In this document: positions 1 to 10,607 of the stretch, piece by piece
Numbering within the stretch: position 1 is the first letter of the stretch
Layout: each line of letters opens with the position of its first letter
DNA from: Oxalobacteraceae bacterium OTU3CINTB1
Lineage (GTDB): Bacteria; Pseudomonadota; Gammaproteobacteria; Burkholderiales; Burkholderiaceae_D
Assembly (NCBI GenBank): GCA_024123955.1
Contig: CP099652.1
Span: 3,658,001-3,722,000, forward strand
Direction of reading: 5' to 3'
Length of the DNA stretch: 64,000 nt
The notes under the pieces: generated by a model
Told to the model about the DNA's origin: nothing
The model's database searches: none
The model's input: the letters and a program-made list of their open reading frames with translations, nothing else
Made by a program: the position numbers and the translations under genes

Positions 1-241
1 AGATGTCGTCGTCGTGGCGGTCCAGGGTGACCTCGATGATGACGGTGTCCGGGTAGCCCAGCGCCGTTTGGCTCAGCAGCGCGGTGTAGCCCTCGATCAT
101 GCCGCCTTCTTCCAGCGCCCGCACGCGGTTCCAGCACGGCGTGGTGGACAGGCCGACTTTCTCGGCCAGCTTGGTATTACTCAGTCGGCCATCCTGGCGC
201 AATTCGCGCAAGATGCGGCGGTCGATCTCGTCGATGTCCAC
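1..241 (-). CDS. Lrp/AsnC family transcriptional regulator (3' part cut by window edge)
   Basis: The visible 80 residues begin VDIDEIDRRILRELRQDGR and contain the winged helix-turn-helix typical of Lrp/AsnC regulators (NTKLAEKVGLSTTPCWNRV), followed by the start of the ligand-binding RAM domain. I chose the GTG at 241 because a GGGAG ribosome site lies 7 bases upstream; the nearby ATG is in another frame. The C-terminal effector domain lies outside the window, so the amino-acid ligand cannot be guessed. It is divergent from the small ACT-like gene at 367, and the 125-base gap between them is the natural place for its operators. Confidence 0.9.
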   Translation of the reverse strand, partial: MDIDEIDRRILRELRQDGRLSNTKLAEKVGLSTTPCWNRVRALEEGGMIEGYTALLSQTALGYPDTVIIEVTLDRHDDDI

Positions 242-366
242 GTTTCGCTCCCATGAAGATGAATATTCCGTGGATTTTACATCTTCGGGGATGATCTTCT
301 GCAAAATGGCCATATCGGCGGAAATTCAGGGAGCCTATTTCGCTCGACTATGGATATTCTGGTGGC

Positions 367-621
367 ATGAATACCACCCATAAAAGCTACCGTTTTTGCA
401 TCGAGCCGGATGCGCCCATCGCCACCCTCGAGGCCGCGCTGGCAGTCGTTCGCCGCCTGGGCATCGAGCTGCGCGGGTTGCGCACGACCGCCGGCGCCCA
501 CGGACTGGAGGTGCATTTGCGCCTGGCCGCGCCGGAGGAGGATCCGCTGGTGCTGTGCCGCATGCGCCTGCACAACGTGATCGGCGTGCAGGCGATCCGC
601 GAGCTGGCCGAGATTACGTGA
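367..621 (+). CDS. Small ACT-domain-like protein
   Basis: An 84-residue protein starting MNTTHKSYRFCIEPDAP. Its size and alternating hydrophobic pattern (an early beta strand, a helix LEAALAVVRRLGIEL, then the strand GLEVHLRL) fit a stand-alone ACT-type regulatory module such as the small subunits of acetohydroxyacid synthase. No catalytic motif is visible. It is divergent from an Lrp/AsnC regulator, which suggests control by that regulator and a link to amino-acid sensing. Its 3' end overlaps the convergent permease gene by 8 bases. The family call rests on pattern only. Confidence 0.55.
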   Translation: MNTTHKSYRFCIEPDAPIATLEAALAVVRRLGIELRGLRTTAGAHGLEVHLRLAAPEEDPLVLCRMRLHNVIGVQAIRELAEIT

Positions 622-1903
622 CGCTGTATTTAATCAGGAAAACGATGGCGATGATCCACACCACCGGCTTGACCTGCCGCGCCTGTCCGGTCAGCAGCTT
701 GAGGCCGGCGTAGGTGATGAAGCCGAAGGCGATCCCGTGGGCGATCGAGTAGGTGAACGGGATCACCAGCGCGGTGATCGCCGCCGGCACGCTTTCGGTG
801 GTGTCGCTCCAGTCGACGTCGACCAGGTCGCGCAGCATCAGGCAGGCGACGAACAGCAGCGCCGGCGCGGTGGCGTAGGCCGGCACCACGCCGGCGATCG
901 GCGCGAAAAACAGCGCCGCGAGGAACAGCAGCGCGACCACCAGCGCAGTGAGGCCGGTGCGGCCGCCGGCCTGCACGCCGGCCGCGCTTTCGAGATACGC
1001 GGTGGTGCTCGAGGTGCCAAGCACCGAGCCGGCCACGATGGCGCAGCTGTCGGCCAGCAGCGCCTTGTTCAGGCGTTCCATTTTGCCGTTGACCAGCAGG
1101 CCGGCGCGGCTGGCCACGCCCATCAAGGTGCCGGTGGCGTCGAACAGCTCCACCAGGAAGAACACCAGCACCACGTTGAACAGCCCCATCGAGATGGCGC
1201 CCGCCAGGTCGAAGTGGAACAAGGTCGGCGCGATCGACGGCGGCAGCGACATGAAGCCCTTGAAGGTATTGCCCCCAAAGAAAAAGCTCAGCACGGTGAC
1301 GGCGACGATACCGATCAACAGCGCGCCCGGCACGCGCAGCCGGTCCAGCGTGACGATCAGCAGGAAGCCGAAGATGGCCATCAGGGTGTGCGGATTGTGC
1401 ATGTCGCCGACGGTGACCAGCGTTTCCGGGTTGGCCACCACCAGGCCGGCGCTTTTCATCGCGATCAGCGCCAGGAACAAGCCCAGGCCGACGGTGATGG
1501 CGACCCGCAGCGAGTGCGGGATGCCGTTGACGATATGCTCGCGCACCTTGAACACGCTGACGACGATGAACAGGCAGCCGGAGATGAACACCGCGCCGAG
1601 CGCCGTTTGCCACGGCACGCCCATGCCGAGCACCACCGCGTAGGCGAAGTAGGCGTTCAAGCCCATGCCGGGCGCCATGCCGATCGGGTAGTTGGCGTAC
1701 AGGCCCATGATCAGCGTGCCCAGCGCGGCGGCCAGGCAGGTGGCGACAAACACCGCGTCCTTCGGCAGGCCGGCGTCGCCCAGGATGGCCGGGTTGACGA
1801 AGATAATGTAGGCCATCGTCAGGAAGGTGGTGAGGCCGGCGACGACCTCGGTGCGCACGGTCGTGCCGTGCTCGGCGAGCTTGAAGAATTGCGTGAGTGA
1901 CAT
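614..1903 (-). CDS. NCS2-family purine (guanine/hypoxanthine-type) permease
   Basis: A 429-residue polytopic inner-membrane protein. It opens with a TEVVAGLTTFLTMAYIIFVNP segment and has the NYPIGMAPGMGLNAYF motif characteristic of the AzgA/PbuG/GhxP branch of the NCS2 (nucleobase:cation symporter 2) family, which imports adenine, guanine or hypoxanthine with protons. Further helices and the conserved acidic stretch VELFDATGTL are present. Length matches the family (about 430-450). I start at the MSLTQFF methionine; an in-frame methionine 13 codons upstream gives a less typical N-terminus. The exact purine cannot be read from sequence. No biosynthetic or regulatory partner is adjacent. Confidence 0.9.
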   Translation of the reverse strand: MSLTQFFKLAEHGTTVRTEVVAGLTTFLTMAYIIFVNPAILGDAGLPKDAVFVATCLAAALGTLIMGLYANYPIGMAPGMGLNAYFAYAVVLGMGVPWQTALGAVFISGCLFIVVSVFKVREHIVNGIPHSLRVAITVGLGLFLALIAMKSAGLVVANPETLVTVGDMHNPHTLMAIFGFLLIVTLDRLRVPGALLIGIVAVTVLSFFFGGNTFKGFMSLPPSIAPTLFHFDLAGAISMGLFNVVLVFFLVELFDATGTLMGVASRAGLLVNGKMERLNKALLADSCAIVAGSVLGTSSTTAYLESAAGVQAGGRTGLTALVVALLFLAALFFAPIAGVVPAYATAPALLFVACLMLRDLVDVDWSDTTESVPAAITALVIPFTYSIAHGIAFGFITYAGLKLLTGQARQVKPVVWIIAIVFLIKYSVT

Positions 1904-1984
1904 GGGTGAAGTACGGTAGCGCGGGAGGGCGAAGAATAGCACGACCCCGGCGGGACACGAAGCAGGAGATCGCGCTGTAAGGCC

Positions 1985-4375
1985 TCAGTCGGCGATCGCG
2001 TAGCCGTCGCGGCCGTTGTGCTTGGCGGCGTACAGCGCGCTGTCGGCGCGCGCCACCAGTGCCGCCGCCGATTCCCCTTCGCCGTTGTGCAGCGCCAGGC
2101 CGATGCTGGTGGTGACCGCGATGTCGGCATCGGCCACGGCGAACGGGCGCCGGATCGCTTCGACAATCTTGAGCGCCATCCGCGCCGCCTCCTCGACATG
2201 AGCCACCTGTTCGAAAATGATGATGAATTCGTCGCCGGCGACGCGGGCGACGGTGTCCGAGGCGCGCACGTTGGCCGTCAGGCGCGCGGCGAACTCCTTG
2301 AGCACGTCGTCGCCGGCGCCGTGGCCGCGCGTGTCGTTGATGGCCTTGAAGTGGTCGATGTCCAGGTAAGCCAGCGCCAGCGGCTTGCGATGGCGCTTGG
2401 CGCGCACGATCGCCAGTTGCAGGATTTCCTCGAACATGCGGCGGTTGGCGATGCCGGTGAGGGTGTCGATGCGCGCCAGCTGCGTCAGGCGCTGCTCGAT
2501 TTCCTTCATGCGCGTGGTGTCGTGGGTCAGCGTATAGATGCCGATGACGGCGCCGTCGGCCCCCAGTTCCGGCACGAAGGTGGTCTCCAGCGCGTGCTCG
2601 CCGCCGTCGATCCTGGCGGTGTGCTCGTAGGTGGCGTTGCGGCCCTGGTAGGCGCGGTCCAGGTGCGGTTGCGCCAGCGCGTACTGGGTTTTGCCGATGC
2701 CTTCGACCAGGTGGCGGCCGATCATCTTAACCGGGTCCATGCCGAACCAGTGCAGGAAGGTGGCGTTGAGGAACTGGAAGGTGCGCGCGTGGTCCAGGTA
2801 GGAGATCAGCACCGGCAGGTTGTCGGCCAGGGTGCGCAGGCGCTTTTCGCTGGCGGCGATCTGGCGCTCGTAGGCCACGCGCTCGGTGACGTCGTGCAGG
2901 AAGGCGGTGGCATAGTACGCCCCTTCGTGGCGCAGCGCGCCAAGCGACAGCTCGACCGGCACCTCGCCGCCGTCCTTGTGCAGCGCCGCCACCCGCACCC
3001 GCGAGTTGATCAGGCGCCCGGCGTGGCCGTCGGCGAAGGCGCGCATGCCGGCGCCGTGCTTGCCGCGCATCGCCGGCGGCACGATCAGCTCGGCGATGTC
3101 GCGGCCGATCGCCTCCTCGCGGGTCCAGCCGAAACTGCGCTCGGCGGCGGCGTTCCATTTGGTGATGATGCCGGTCGCCTCGCAGCTGACGAAGGCGTCC
3201 GGGGCGCGCTCGAGGATGCTGCTGATCAGCGCCTCGCTGTCGCGGATCGCCGTTTGCGCGGCCTCGCGCTCGGCCATCAGCTCGTGGAAGGCGATGCTCA
3301 GGGCGCCAATTTCGTCGGCGCGCCCGCGCTGCAGCACGCCGATGTCGGCGCGGCCGCCGCGGATGTCGTCGATGTGCCCGCGCAGGCGGCCCAGCGGCCG
3401 CAGCATCCACTGCACCGCGATCCACGCCATCAGCCCGGCCAGCGCGGCGAAGGCGGCAGCGCCCAGCATGGCCTTGTGGCGCATGGCGATCATCGGCGCG
3501 AACGCTTCGTCGACCGGGAAGCGGGCGCCGATGATCCAGTCGGTGGCCCGCAGCCGCTTGAACGAATAGATGGCCGGCACGACGTCGCGGCCGGTGGTCT
3601 CGGTCCAGCCCTCGAAGCCGGTCAGCGCCAGCGCGGTGGCCTTGCTGTGGCCCGGGCGCTGGTCGACGCGCTTGAGCAGGAAGGCCGGGTTGGGGTGGTG
3701 CAGCAGCACGCCGTCGGCGGTCATCATGTAGGTGTAGCCGGTCTTGCCCGGCTTCTGCGCCGCCACCTGCCCGGTGAACGAGGGGCTGCCCAGGTCGATG
3801 CTGCCGCACAGCAGCATGAGCGCGCGGCCGCCGGCGTCCAGCACCGGATGGACGATCATGATCGCCGGACGGCCCGTCAAGATGCTTTTGAAAGGCGGCG
3901 ACACGGCCGGCTTGCCGGCCGCCAGCGCGCGTTCGAACCATGCGTGCGCGGCCTCGCCCGGGTCCAGCGCGGTAACTCCACCACCCGCGCCACTACCGGC
4001 GCCACCGCCGGCGCCGTCGGTGTTGAGCAGCGCGCCTTGCCGGTTGTAGATGTGCAGGTTGAGGAAGCGCGCGCGGGCCACCGGGTGGCGGGCGACGAAC
4101 GCCTGCATGGCCGCCGGGCTGGCGCTGTCGCCCTCGACGACGGTGTCGGCCAGGCTGGCGAGCAGCACCTTCCTGGCGGTGAATTGGGCGTCGACCTGGG
4201 CGGCGGCCGACGACAGCAGCGCGTATTGCTGGTCGCCGATGACGCTTTTCATGTCGCGCTCGGCGAGCACCAGCGCGACCCAGGCCACGGTCATCGTCGC
4301 CCCCAGCACCAGCATCACGACGACCCCGGTCATGCGGAATTTGAGGCTGCGCGGAAGTCGTGCGAAAACGGCCAT
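1985..4375 (-). CDS. Membrane diguanylate cyclase: Cache-HAMP-PAS-PAS-GGDEF
   Basis: A 796-residue signalling protein predicted to make cyclic di-GMP. A first membrane helix (about 10-35) is followed by a periplasmic Cache-type sensor (about 45-300), a second helix, HAMP (about 330-385), two PAS domains (about 395-630) and a C-terminal GGDEF domain. The active-site motif is AGDEF rather than GGDEF (near residue 711); a first-position Ala still allows activity in characterised enzymes. An RxxD inhibitory site (RASD) lies five residues before it. A run of Gly/Ser/Ala (about 118-133) interrupts the sensor domain and looks like a flexible insertion. The start at 4375 has an AGGAG site 5 bases upstream; an in-frame start 35 codons upstream is less likely. 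Confidence 0.92.
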   Translation of the reverse strand: MAVFARLPRSLKFRMTGVVVMLVLGATMTVAWVALVLAERDMKSVIGDQQYALLSSAAAQVDAQFTARKVLLASLADTVVEGDSASPAAMQAFVARHPVARARFLNLHIYNRQGALLNTDGAGGGAGSGAGGGVTALDPGEAAHAWFERALAAGKPAVSPPFKSILTGRPAIMIVHPVLDAGGRALMLLCGSIDLGSPSFTGQVAAQKPGKTGYTYMMTADGVLLHHPNPAFLLKRVDQRPGHSKATALALTGFEGWTETTGRDVVPAIYSFKRLRATDWIIGARFPVDEAFAPMIAMRHKAMLGAAAFAALAGLMAWIAVQWMLRPLGRLRGHIDDIRGGRADIGVLQRGRADEIGALSIAFHELMAEREAAQTAIRDSEALISSILERAPDAFVSCEATGIITKWNAAAERSFGWTREEAIGRDIAELIVPPAMRGKHGAGMRAFADGHAGRLINSRVRVAALHKDGGEVPVELSLGALRHEGAYYATAFLHDVTERVAYERQIAASEKRLRTLADNLPVLISYLDHARTFQFLNATFLHWFGMDPVKMIGRHLVEGIGKTQYALAQPHLDRAYQGRNATYEHTARIDGGEHALETTFVPELGADGAVIGIYTLTHDTTRMKEIEQRLTQLARIDTLTGIANRRMFEEILQLAIVRAKRHRKPLALAYLDIDHFKAINDTRGHGAGDDVLKEFAARLTANVRASDTVARVAGDEFIIIFEQVAHVEEAARMALKIVEAIRRPFAVADADIAVTTSIGLALHNGEGESAAALVARADSALYAAKHNGRDGYAIAD

Positions 4376-4519
4376 GTCGCTCCTGTATGTGTTGGGGGCA
4401 AGTATTGCATACCCTGACGGGCAAGGCCAGCGGGTACAATCGCCGCTGCCAGGGGGCGGAGGGGCGTCCGTGCTGGTCATCGCTCGGCCGCTCGGCGGCC
4501 TTTACAAGGAATGCGGAGT

Positions 4520-5176
4520 ATGCTGCAAGCAATTTTGTGGGACAACGACGGCGTGCTGGTCGATACCGAACGGCTGTTTTACGAGGCCAACCGGGAGTTA
4601 TTCAGGCCGCTTGGCCTCGGGTTGAGCGAACAGCACTTCTTCGACTGGTACCTGGCCGACAACCGTGGCGCCTGGCATTTGCTGGAACCGGCCATGGGCG
4701 AAGCGCAAATGGCGGAGCACCGCGCGCACCGCAACCGCAGTTACGCACTGCGGCTGGCGTCGGAGCACATTCCGGCCATCGACGGCGTGGCCGAGGTGCT
4801 GGCCAGCCTGGCGCCGCGCGTGCGCATGGCCGTCGTCACCAGTTCCATCCGCGAGCACTTCGACATCATCCACGCGCGTTTGCCGCTGCGGCGGCACTTC
4901 GAATTCGTGCTCACCCACGAATCCTGCGCCCACAGCAAACCGGCCCCGGACCCGTACCTGCTGGGACTGGCCCGGCTGGGCGTGGCGGCGACCGACGCGC
5001 TGGTGGTCGAGGATTCGCCGCGCGGCCTGCAAGCGGCGATGGCGGCCGGCATCCGCTGCATCATCCTGCGCAACGCGCTCACCCGCGGCCACGATTTCCC
5101 CGGCGCCTACCGGGTGGTCGACACGATGGCGCAGTTACTGGCGGAAATCGAGTTGCTGCTGTCGGTGGAAAGCTGA
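4520..5176 (+). CDS. HAD-superfamily phosphatase, beta-phosphoglucomutase-like
   Basis: A 218-residue haloacid-dehalogenase-type hydrolase. Motif I is WDNDGVLVDTE (nucleophile and acid/base aspartates), motif II is VVTSS, the lysine of motif III is in AHSKPAPDPY, and motif IV is VVEDSPRGLQAA. The helical cap after motif I places it with phosphoglycolate phosphatase and beta-phosphoglucomutase relatives that act on small sugar phosphates. The start at 4520 is preferred over the ATG at 4511 because AAGGA is then well spaced. It is divergent from the diguanylate cyclase; TACAAT at 4434-4439 may be its -10 box. The true substrate is unknown. Confidence 0.85.
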   Translation: MLQAILWDNDGVLVDTERLFYEANRELFRPLGLGLSEQHFFDWYLADNRGAWHLLEPAMGEAQMAEHRAHRNRSYALRLASEHIPAIDGVAEVLASLAPRVRMAVVTSSIREHFDIIHARLPLRRHFEFVLTHESCAHSKPAPDPYLLGLARLGVAATDALVVEDSPRGLQAAMAAGIRCIILRNALTRGHDFPGAYRVVDTMAQLLAEIELLLSVES

Positions 5177-5283
5177 CAAGCGAAACAGCGATTGCGGCGT
5201 AGCAGCCGTGCGACATCGCCGACGGGCTTTCAGTAGCATGGTTCGCGTAGATGCTGAACATGTTCTGAAGAAAGGAGTCCATC

Positions 5284-5499
5284 ATGCCCCGAGGAGCAAG
5301 CCCCAAGCGCGAGCACGAGTACAAGCAGCTGGAACACAAATTCGAACAGGAAGGAAGATACCCCGGCCGAGAGGAGGAGGTGGCGGCCCGGATCGTCAAC
5401 AAACAGCGGGCCGAGGCGGGCGAAGCCAAGCAGCCGCCCGGCCGCACCGGCACCGGCCACCGCCGCCGCAACACCACGCGGCGCAACAAACCGTCCTGA
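5284..5499 (+). CDS. Small highly charged protein, function unknown
   Basis: A 71-residue basic protein (MPRGASPKREHEYKQLEHKF at the start) with the block GREEEVAARIVNKQRAE. From memory this resembles short bacterial proteins that databases often label plasmid stabilization protein, a label without experimental support. A strong AAGGAG site 6 bases before the ATG supports a real gene. The C-terminus is Arg/Lys-rich and probably disordered, which would suit nucleic-acid binding. It looks shorter than most relatives I recall. There is no toxin or antitoxin partner next to it. Confidence 0.65.
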   Translation: MPRGASPKREHEYKQLEHKFEQEGRYPGREEEVAARIVNKQRAEAGEAKQPPGRTGTGHRRRNTTRRNKPS

Positions 5500-5620
5500 C
5501 GGGCACTTGTCGGTGGTTGTCAAAATTTTCACCCACGTCGCGAAAAACAATGTAAAATGACAACCAGTGTTATTGCTATTGAAATATAAAACAAGGCCTC
5601 TGGTAGGGCGGATGTTTTGA

Positions 5621-5657
5621 AAAGGGTCGGATCCTGACGGATTCGGCCCTTTTTGTT
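5621..5657 (+). terminator. Strong rho-independent terminator
   Basis: A 14-bp stem (AAAGGGTCGGATCC paired, with two G-T pairs, to GGATTCGGCCCTTT) with a TGAC loop is followed by a run of T residues on the + strand. It lies 120 bases after the small charged gene and 50 bases before the nuclease gene, so it either ends the former transcript or closes an independent short RNA. Confidence 0.8.
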
Positions 5658-5707
5658 TGGGGCGCGGTCCGCTAGAATGCCGCCTCCAAAATCTGCCCTA
5701 GGGAAAT

Positions 5708-6550
5708 ATGAACGTGTTTCAAAGAAGCGTGGCCGCAACGGCCATCGCTTGCGGCCTGATCATTGCGTCGGGCCTGTTGTCCCCCGCGTCGGCGCTTGAG
5801 GCCGGCGCTGTCAAAACCCGTTGCCCGGTTCACTATGTCGATGGCCGCCTGCCGGAGATCGCCAACCGCAAGCTGGGCGCCGCCACCACCGAACTGTGCT
5901 ACGGCGTGTTTGGCGTCATGCACTCCGGCATCACGCGCACGCCGCTGTGGTCGGCCGAGCACCTGACCGCCGACCATATCGCCGCCGCCAGGGATTTATC
6001 GCGCGAAGACAGCTTCCATGCGGAAAAGCGTTTGCCGCCAGGCGCCCGGGCCGAGCTGGACGACTACGCCCGCAGCGGCTACGACCGTGGCCACATGGCG
6101 CCCAACGGCGACATGCCGGACCGGCGCACCCAGCACGAAAGCTTCACCTTGGCCAACATGGTGCCGCAGGACGCCGAGAACAACCGCCACCTGTGGGCCG
6201 GCATCGAGGCGGTGGTGCGGAAACTGGCGCAAAAGGAGGGCGATCTGTATGTCATCACCGGTCCGGCCTTCATCGGCCGGGAAGTGCGCAAAGTCGGCGA
6301 CGTGCTGGTGCCGACCCACTTGTACAAATTGGTCTACAGCCCGCGTCAGCGCGCCGGGGCCGCCTATTTCGTCGAAAACCGGGCCGGTGCGGAGTACGAG
6401 GTGCTCGGCGTCGCCGAACTGGAAAGCAGGATCGGCATCGATCTGTTACCGTCGTTGTCGGCGCAGCAAAAGCAGGCGCTGTTGCGGCTGCCCAATGTGC
6501 GTCAGCGCAAGGGCACGGGCAAGGAGAGGAGCAGGCAATGGGCCAATTGA
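5708..6550 (+). CDS. Secreted DNA/RNA non-specific endonuclease (NUC1/EndoG type)
   Basis: A 280-residue protein with a signal peptide (basic start, hydrophobic core AATAIACGLIIASGLL, cleavage near ASA-LEA), so it acts in the periplasm or outside the cell. It carries the beta-beta-alpha-metal nuclease signature YDRGHMAPNGDM, with His129 as the expected general base, followed by NMVPQDAENNRHLW, which supplies the Mg-binding asparagine and other active-site residues. Such enzymes cut single- and double-stranded nucleic acids and are used for nutrient scavenging or biofilm DNA turnover. A TAGAAT at about 5675 could be the -10 box. The 3' end overlaps the next gene by 13 bases, implying translational coupling. 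Confidence 0.92.
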   Translation: MNVFQRSVAATAIACGLIIASGLLSPASALEAGAVKTRCPVHYVDGRLPEIANRKLGAATTELCYGVFGVMHSGITRTPLWSAEHLTADHIAAARDLSREDSFHAEKRLPPGARAELDDYARSGYDRGHMAPNGDMPDRRTQHESFTLANMVPQDAENNRHLWAGIEAVVRKLAQKEGDLYVITGPAFIGREVRKVGDVLVPTHLYKLVYSPRQRAGAAYFVENRAGAEYEVLGVAELESRIGIDLLPSLSAQQKQALLRLPNVRQRKGTGKERSRQWAN

Positions 6551-6775
6551 AATTCGTTCCCTATGCGAACGAGTCGGACGTGTTGCATGTCGGCCGCCTG
6601 ACGATCGAGAACCGGGTCGACCGGGTCACCGTGAGCGGCGATATCGACCTGACGGCCGACCAGGCCGGCTTGGCCGACGCCCGCCTGCTGCAGCGGCTGC
6701 TGGTCGATATCGTGGCGCGGCTGGAGGCCATGGCGCTGCCGGCCGCATTGCCGGCGCCGTCCGTTACGAAGGTGG

Positions 6776-6792
<17 letters not shown>
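6538..6792 (+). CDS. Small protein coupled to the nuclease, unknown function
   Basis: An 84-residue protein starting MGQLKFVPYANESDVLHVG. Its ATG lies inside the nuclease gene and is preceded by AAGGAGAGGAG, so it appears to be a genuine coupled gene. The N-terminal half is a probable beta sheet (LHVGRLTIENRVDRVTVSGDIDLT) and the second half is a helix (LLQRLLVDIVARLEAM) with a Pro/Ala tail. No signal peptide is seen, so it is probably cytoplasmic. A role as immunity or inhibitor protein for the nuclease is possible from position alone, but an exported scavenging nuclease would not usually need one. It overlaps the convergent cyclase gene by 17 bases. Confidence 0.7.
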
Positions 6793-7810
<1,018 letters not shown>

Positions 7811-7890
7811 GACGGCGGCCTTTGGGGATATGGGGTGTGGTCTGGGAGGGAGGTGCGGTGCGGGCGCCGTGCTGGGCGCCCGGTGTGGCG

Positions 7891-8766
7891 TTATTGCAGC
7901 GGAAACGACATCGTCAGCGCCGTGCCCCGGCCGGGCGCGGTGGCGACATCGAAATCGCCGCCGGCCTCGGCGACCCGTTCGGCCATGCCGCGCAGGCCAT
8001 GGCCATGGCAGGCGATGGTGGGATGGCCGCGTGGGACCGAAGGGTTTGCCGAAGCGCGGGCGGCGGCGATGCCGACGCCGTTGTCGCGCACCGTCAGGCT
8101 CAGCCGGTCCTGGGCGCGGCTGATGCCGACCGAGACCTGCGAAGCCTTGGCGTGCCTGGCGATGTTGCTGAGCGATTCCTGCAAAATCCGGTAGATGACC
8201 TTGTCCATGCCGCCATCGACGCGGCCGACCGCGGCGATGGCCTCGGCGTCGAGCTGGCAGGGGATGCCGCTGAGGCGCGAGAACTGCGCCACTTGTTCCT
8301 CGACCGCGCCGCGCAGGCCGTCGCGCAGGCCCTCGGGCTGCAAATCGCGTACGATGGAGCGCATCGAGCGCAAGGTCGAGGCGACCCGCTCGTCGACCTT
8401 TTGCAGCGCCTCTTTGAGCTCCGGATGGCGCGCGGCCAGCGCACCCAGCTCAAAACTCATCGCCAGCAGGTGCTGTCCCAGGTCGTCGTGCAGGTCGCGG
8501 GCGATGCGGCGGCGGTCGGCGTCGCGCAGCGATTGCTGGCATTTGCTCAGGTGGCAAACCTGGCGCCGGGTGTCGGTCAGCGCCTGCTCGGCCAGCGCGC
8601 GACGGCCGCGCTCGTGCGAGAGGCTGGCCTGCAGGCGCGCTTCGACGCGGGCGAACGCGCCGCGCTGACGCCGTTGTCGCCACACCAGCGCCATGGCGAG
8701 CCAGGCCAGCGCGCACACGCCGGTGACGATGAGATCGATCTGGATGACTTGCGGCGCGTAGTTCAT
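7891..8766 (-). CDS. NarL/DegS-type sensor histidine kinase, orphan
   Basis: A 291-residue kinase. One N-terminal membrane helix (about 10-28) leads into a coiled coil, then a HisKA_3 dimerisation domain with the phospho-acceptor His93 in RRIARDLHDDLGQ, and a C-terminal HATPase with the N-box LQESLSNIARHA and the G1 box DNGVGI. There is almost no extracytoplasmic domain, so it probably senses at the membrane or inside the cell. Relatives normally pair with a LuxR-type response regulator, and none is encoded next to it here. The start at 8766 is supported by AGGGGA at good spacing; an in-frame start 28 codons upstream lacks this. Confidence 0.88.
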   Translation of the reverse strand: MNYAPQVIQIDLIVTGVCALAWLAMALVWRQRRQRGAFARVEARLQASLSHERGRRALAEQALTDTRRQVCHLSKCQQSLRDADRRRIARDLHDDLGQHLLAMSFELGALAARHPELKEALQKVDERVASTLRSMRSIVRDLQPEGLRDGLRGAVEEQVAQFSRLSGIPCQLDAEAIAAVGRVDGGMDKVIYRILQESLSNIARHAKASQVSVGISRAQDRLSLTVRDNGVGIAAARASANPSVPRGHPTIACHGHGLRGMAERVAEAGGDFDVATAPGRGTALTMSFPLQ

Positions 8767-8899
8767 GATGTTCGTCCCCTGTGGTCGGGCGCCGGTGCAT
8801 ACAGTCGGTCGCCACCCTGTGAAAGTACCTTGGTTGCCGCAGAGCAGCATTGTGCAAAGTCAAGTTGCGCCGGAAACCGCGAGAAAGTGTCGCGTGGGA

Positions 8900-8905
8900 T
8901 ATAAT
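8900..8905 (+). promoter_or_regulatory. Probable -10 box of the queE operon
   Basis: A perfect TATAAT lies 27 bases before the GTG of queE. No convincing -35 hexamer sits at the right distance, so the promoter may depend on an activator or be weak. Confidence 0.45.
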
Positions 8906-8931
8906 TGAGGGTTGTCCAATCAGGAATTATC

Positions 8932-9567
8932 GTGACTTACAGCATCAAAGAGATCTTTTACACCTTGCAAGGCGAGGGCGCGCACGCCGGTCGTCCGGCG
9001 GTTTTCTGCCGCTTTTCCGGCTGTAATCTGTGGACCGGCCGCGAGAGCGACCGCGCCGGCGCCGTGTGCCAGTTCTGCGATACCGATTTCGTCGGCACCG
9101 ACGGCGAGGGCGGCGGCAAGTTCAAGACAGCGGAGGAGCTGGCAGCGACGATCGCCGCGCTGTGGCCGGCCGTCTATCCGGCCAGCAAGTACGTGGTGTT
9201 CACCGGCGGCGAGCCGCTGTTGCAACTGGACGCGGTGCTGATCGCCGCGATGCACGCGGCCGGCTTCACGATCGCCATCGAAACCAACGGCACCTTGCCG
9301 GTGCCCGAGGGTGTCGACTGGATCTGCGTCAGCCCGAAGATGGGTTCGACCCTGGTGGTGACCCGGGGCAGCGAGATCAAGGTCGTGATTCCGCAGACGG
9401 GACAGGACCTGGCGGCGTACGAACAGCTCGATTTCGAGCATTTCTATGTGCAGGCGATGGACGGTCCCTTGGCCGAATTCAACACCAAACTGGCGATCGA
9501 GACCTGCAAGCGCAATCCGAAATGGAAGCTGAGCCTGCAAACCCATAAACTTTTACAAATACCCTAA
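8932..9567 (+). CDS. queE: 7-carboxy-7-deazaguanine synthase QueE
   Basis: A 211-residue radical-SAM enzyme that converts 6-carboxytetrahydropterin to 7-carboxy-7-deazaguanine in queuosine biosynthesis. The start EIFYTLQGEGAHAGRPAVF is typical of the family. The cluster cysteines appear as C-x14-C-x2-C (GCNLWTGRESDRAGAVCQFC), the expanded spacing found in QueE rather than the usual CxxxCxxC. FTGGEPLLQ is the SAM-binding GGE motif. I start at GTG 8932, with AGGAA upstream; the frame opens 9 codons earlier at a TTG. It is followed after 11 bases by queD, the previous pathway step, so the two form an operon with tadA. Confidence 0.95.
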   Translation: MTYSIKEIFYTLQGEGAHAGRPAVFCRFSGCNLWTGRESDRAGAVCQFCDTDFVGTDGEGGGKFKTAEELAATIAALWPAVYPASKYVVFTGGEPLLQLDAVLIAAMHAAGFTIAIETNGTLPVPEGVDWICVSPKMGSTLVVTRGSEIKVVIPQTGQDLAAYEQLDFEHFYVQAMDGPLAEFNTKLAIETCKRNPKWKLSLQTHKLLQIP

Positions 9568-9578
9568 GAAAAGATGTC

Positions 9579-10500
<922 letters not shown>

Positions 10501-10607
10501 CGGTCTCCCCGGGCCCGCGTTTCCAGACGCGGGCAAAAATGGTATGCTGAAGCCACGATGCGCGGCGCATCGTCGGCATCGCCGCCCGCACCCTCCCGGA
10601 GACCGCT

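Noticed and set aside
5529..5738. Short minus-strand frame with a hydrophobic tail
   Set aside because: It runs through the terminator and the nuclease promoter region, lacks a ribosome site, and would be interrupted functionally by the hairpin.
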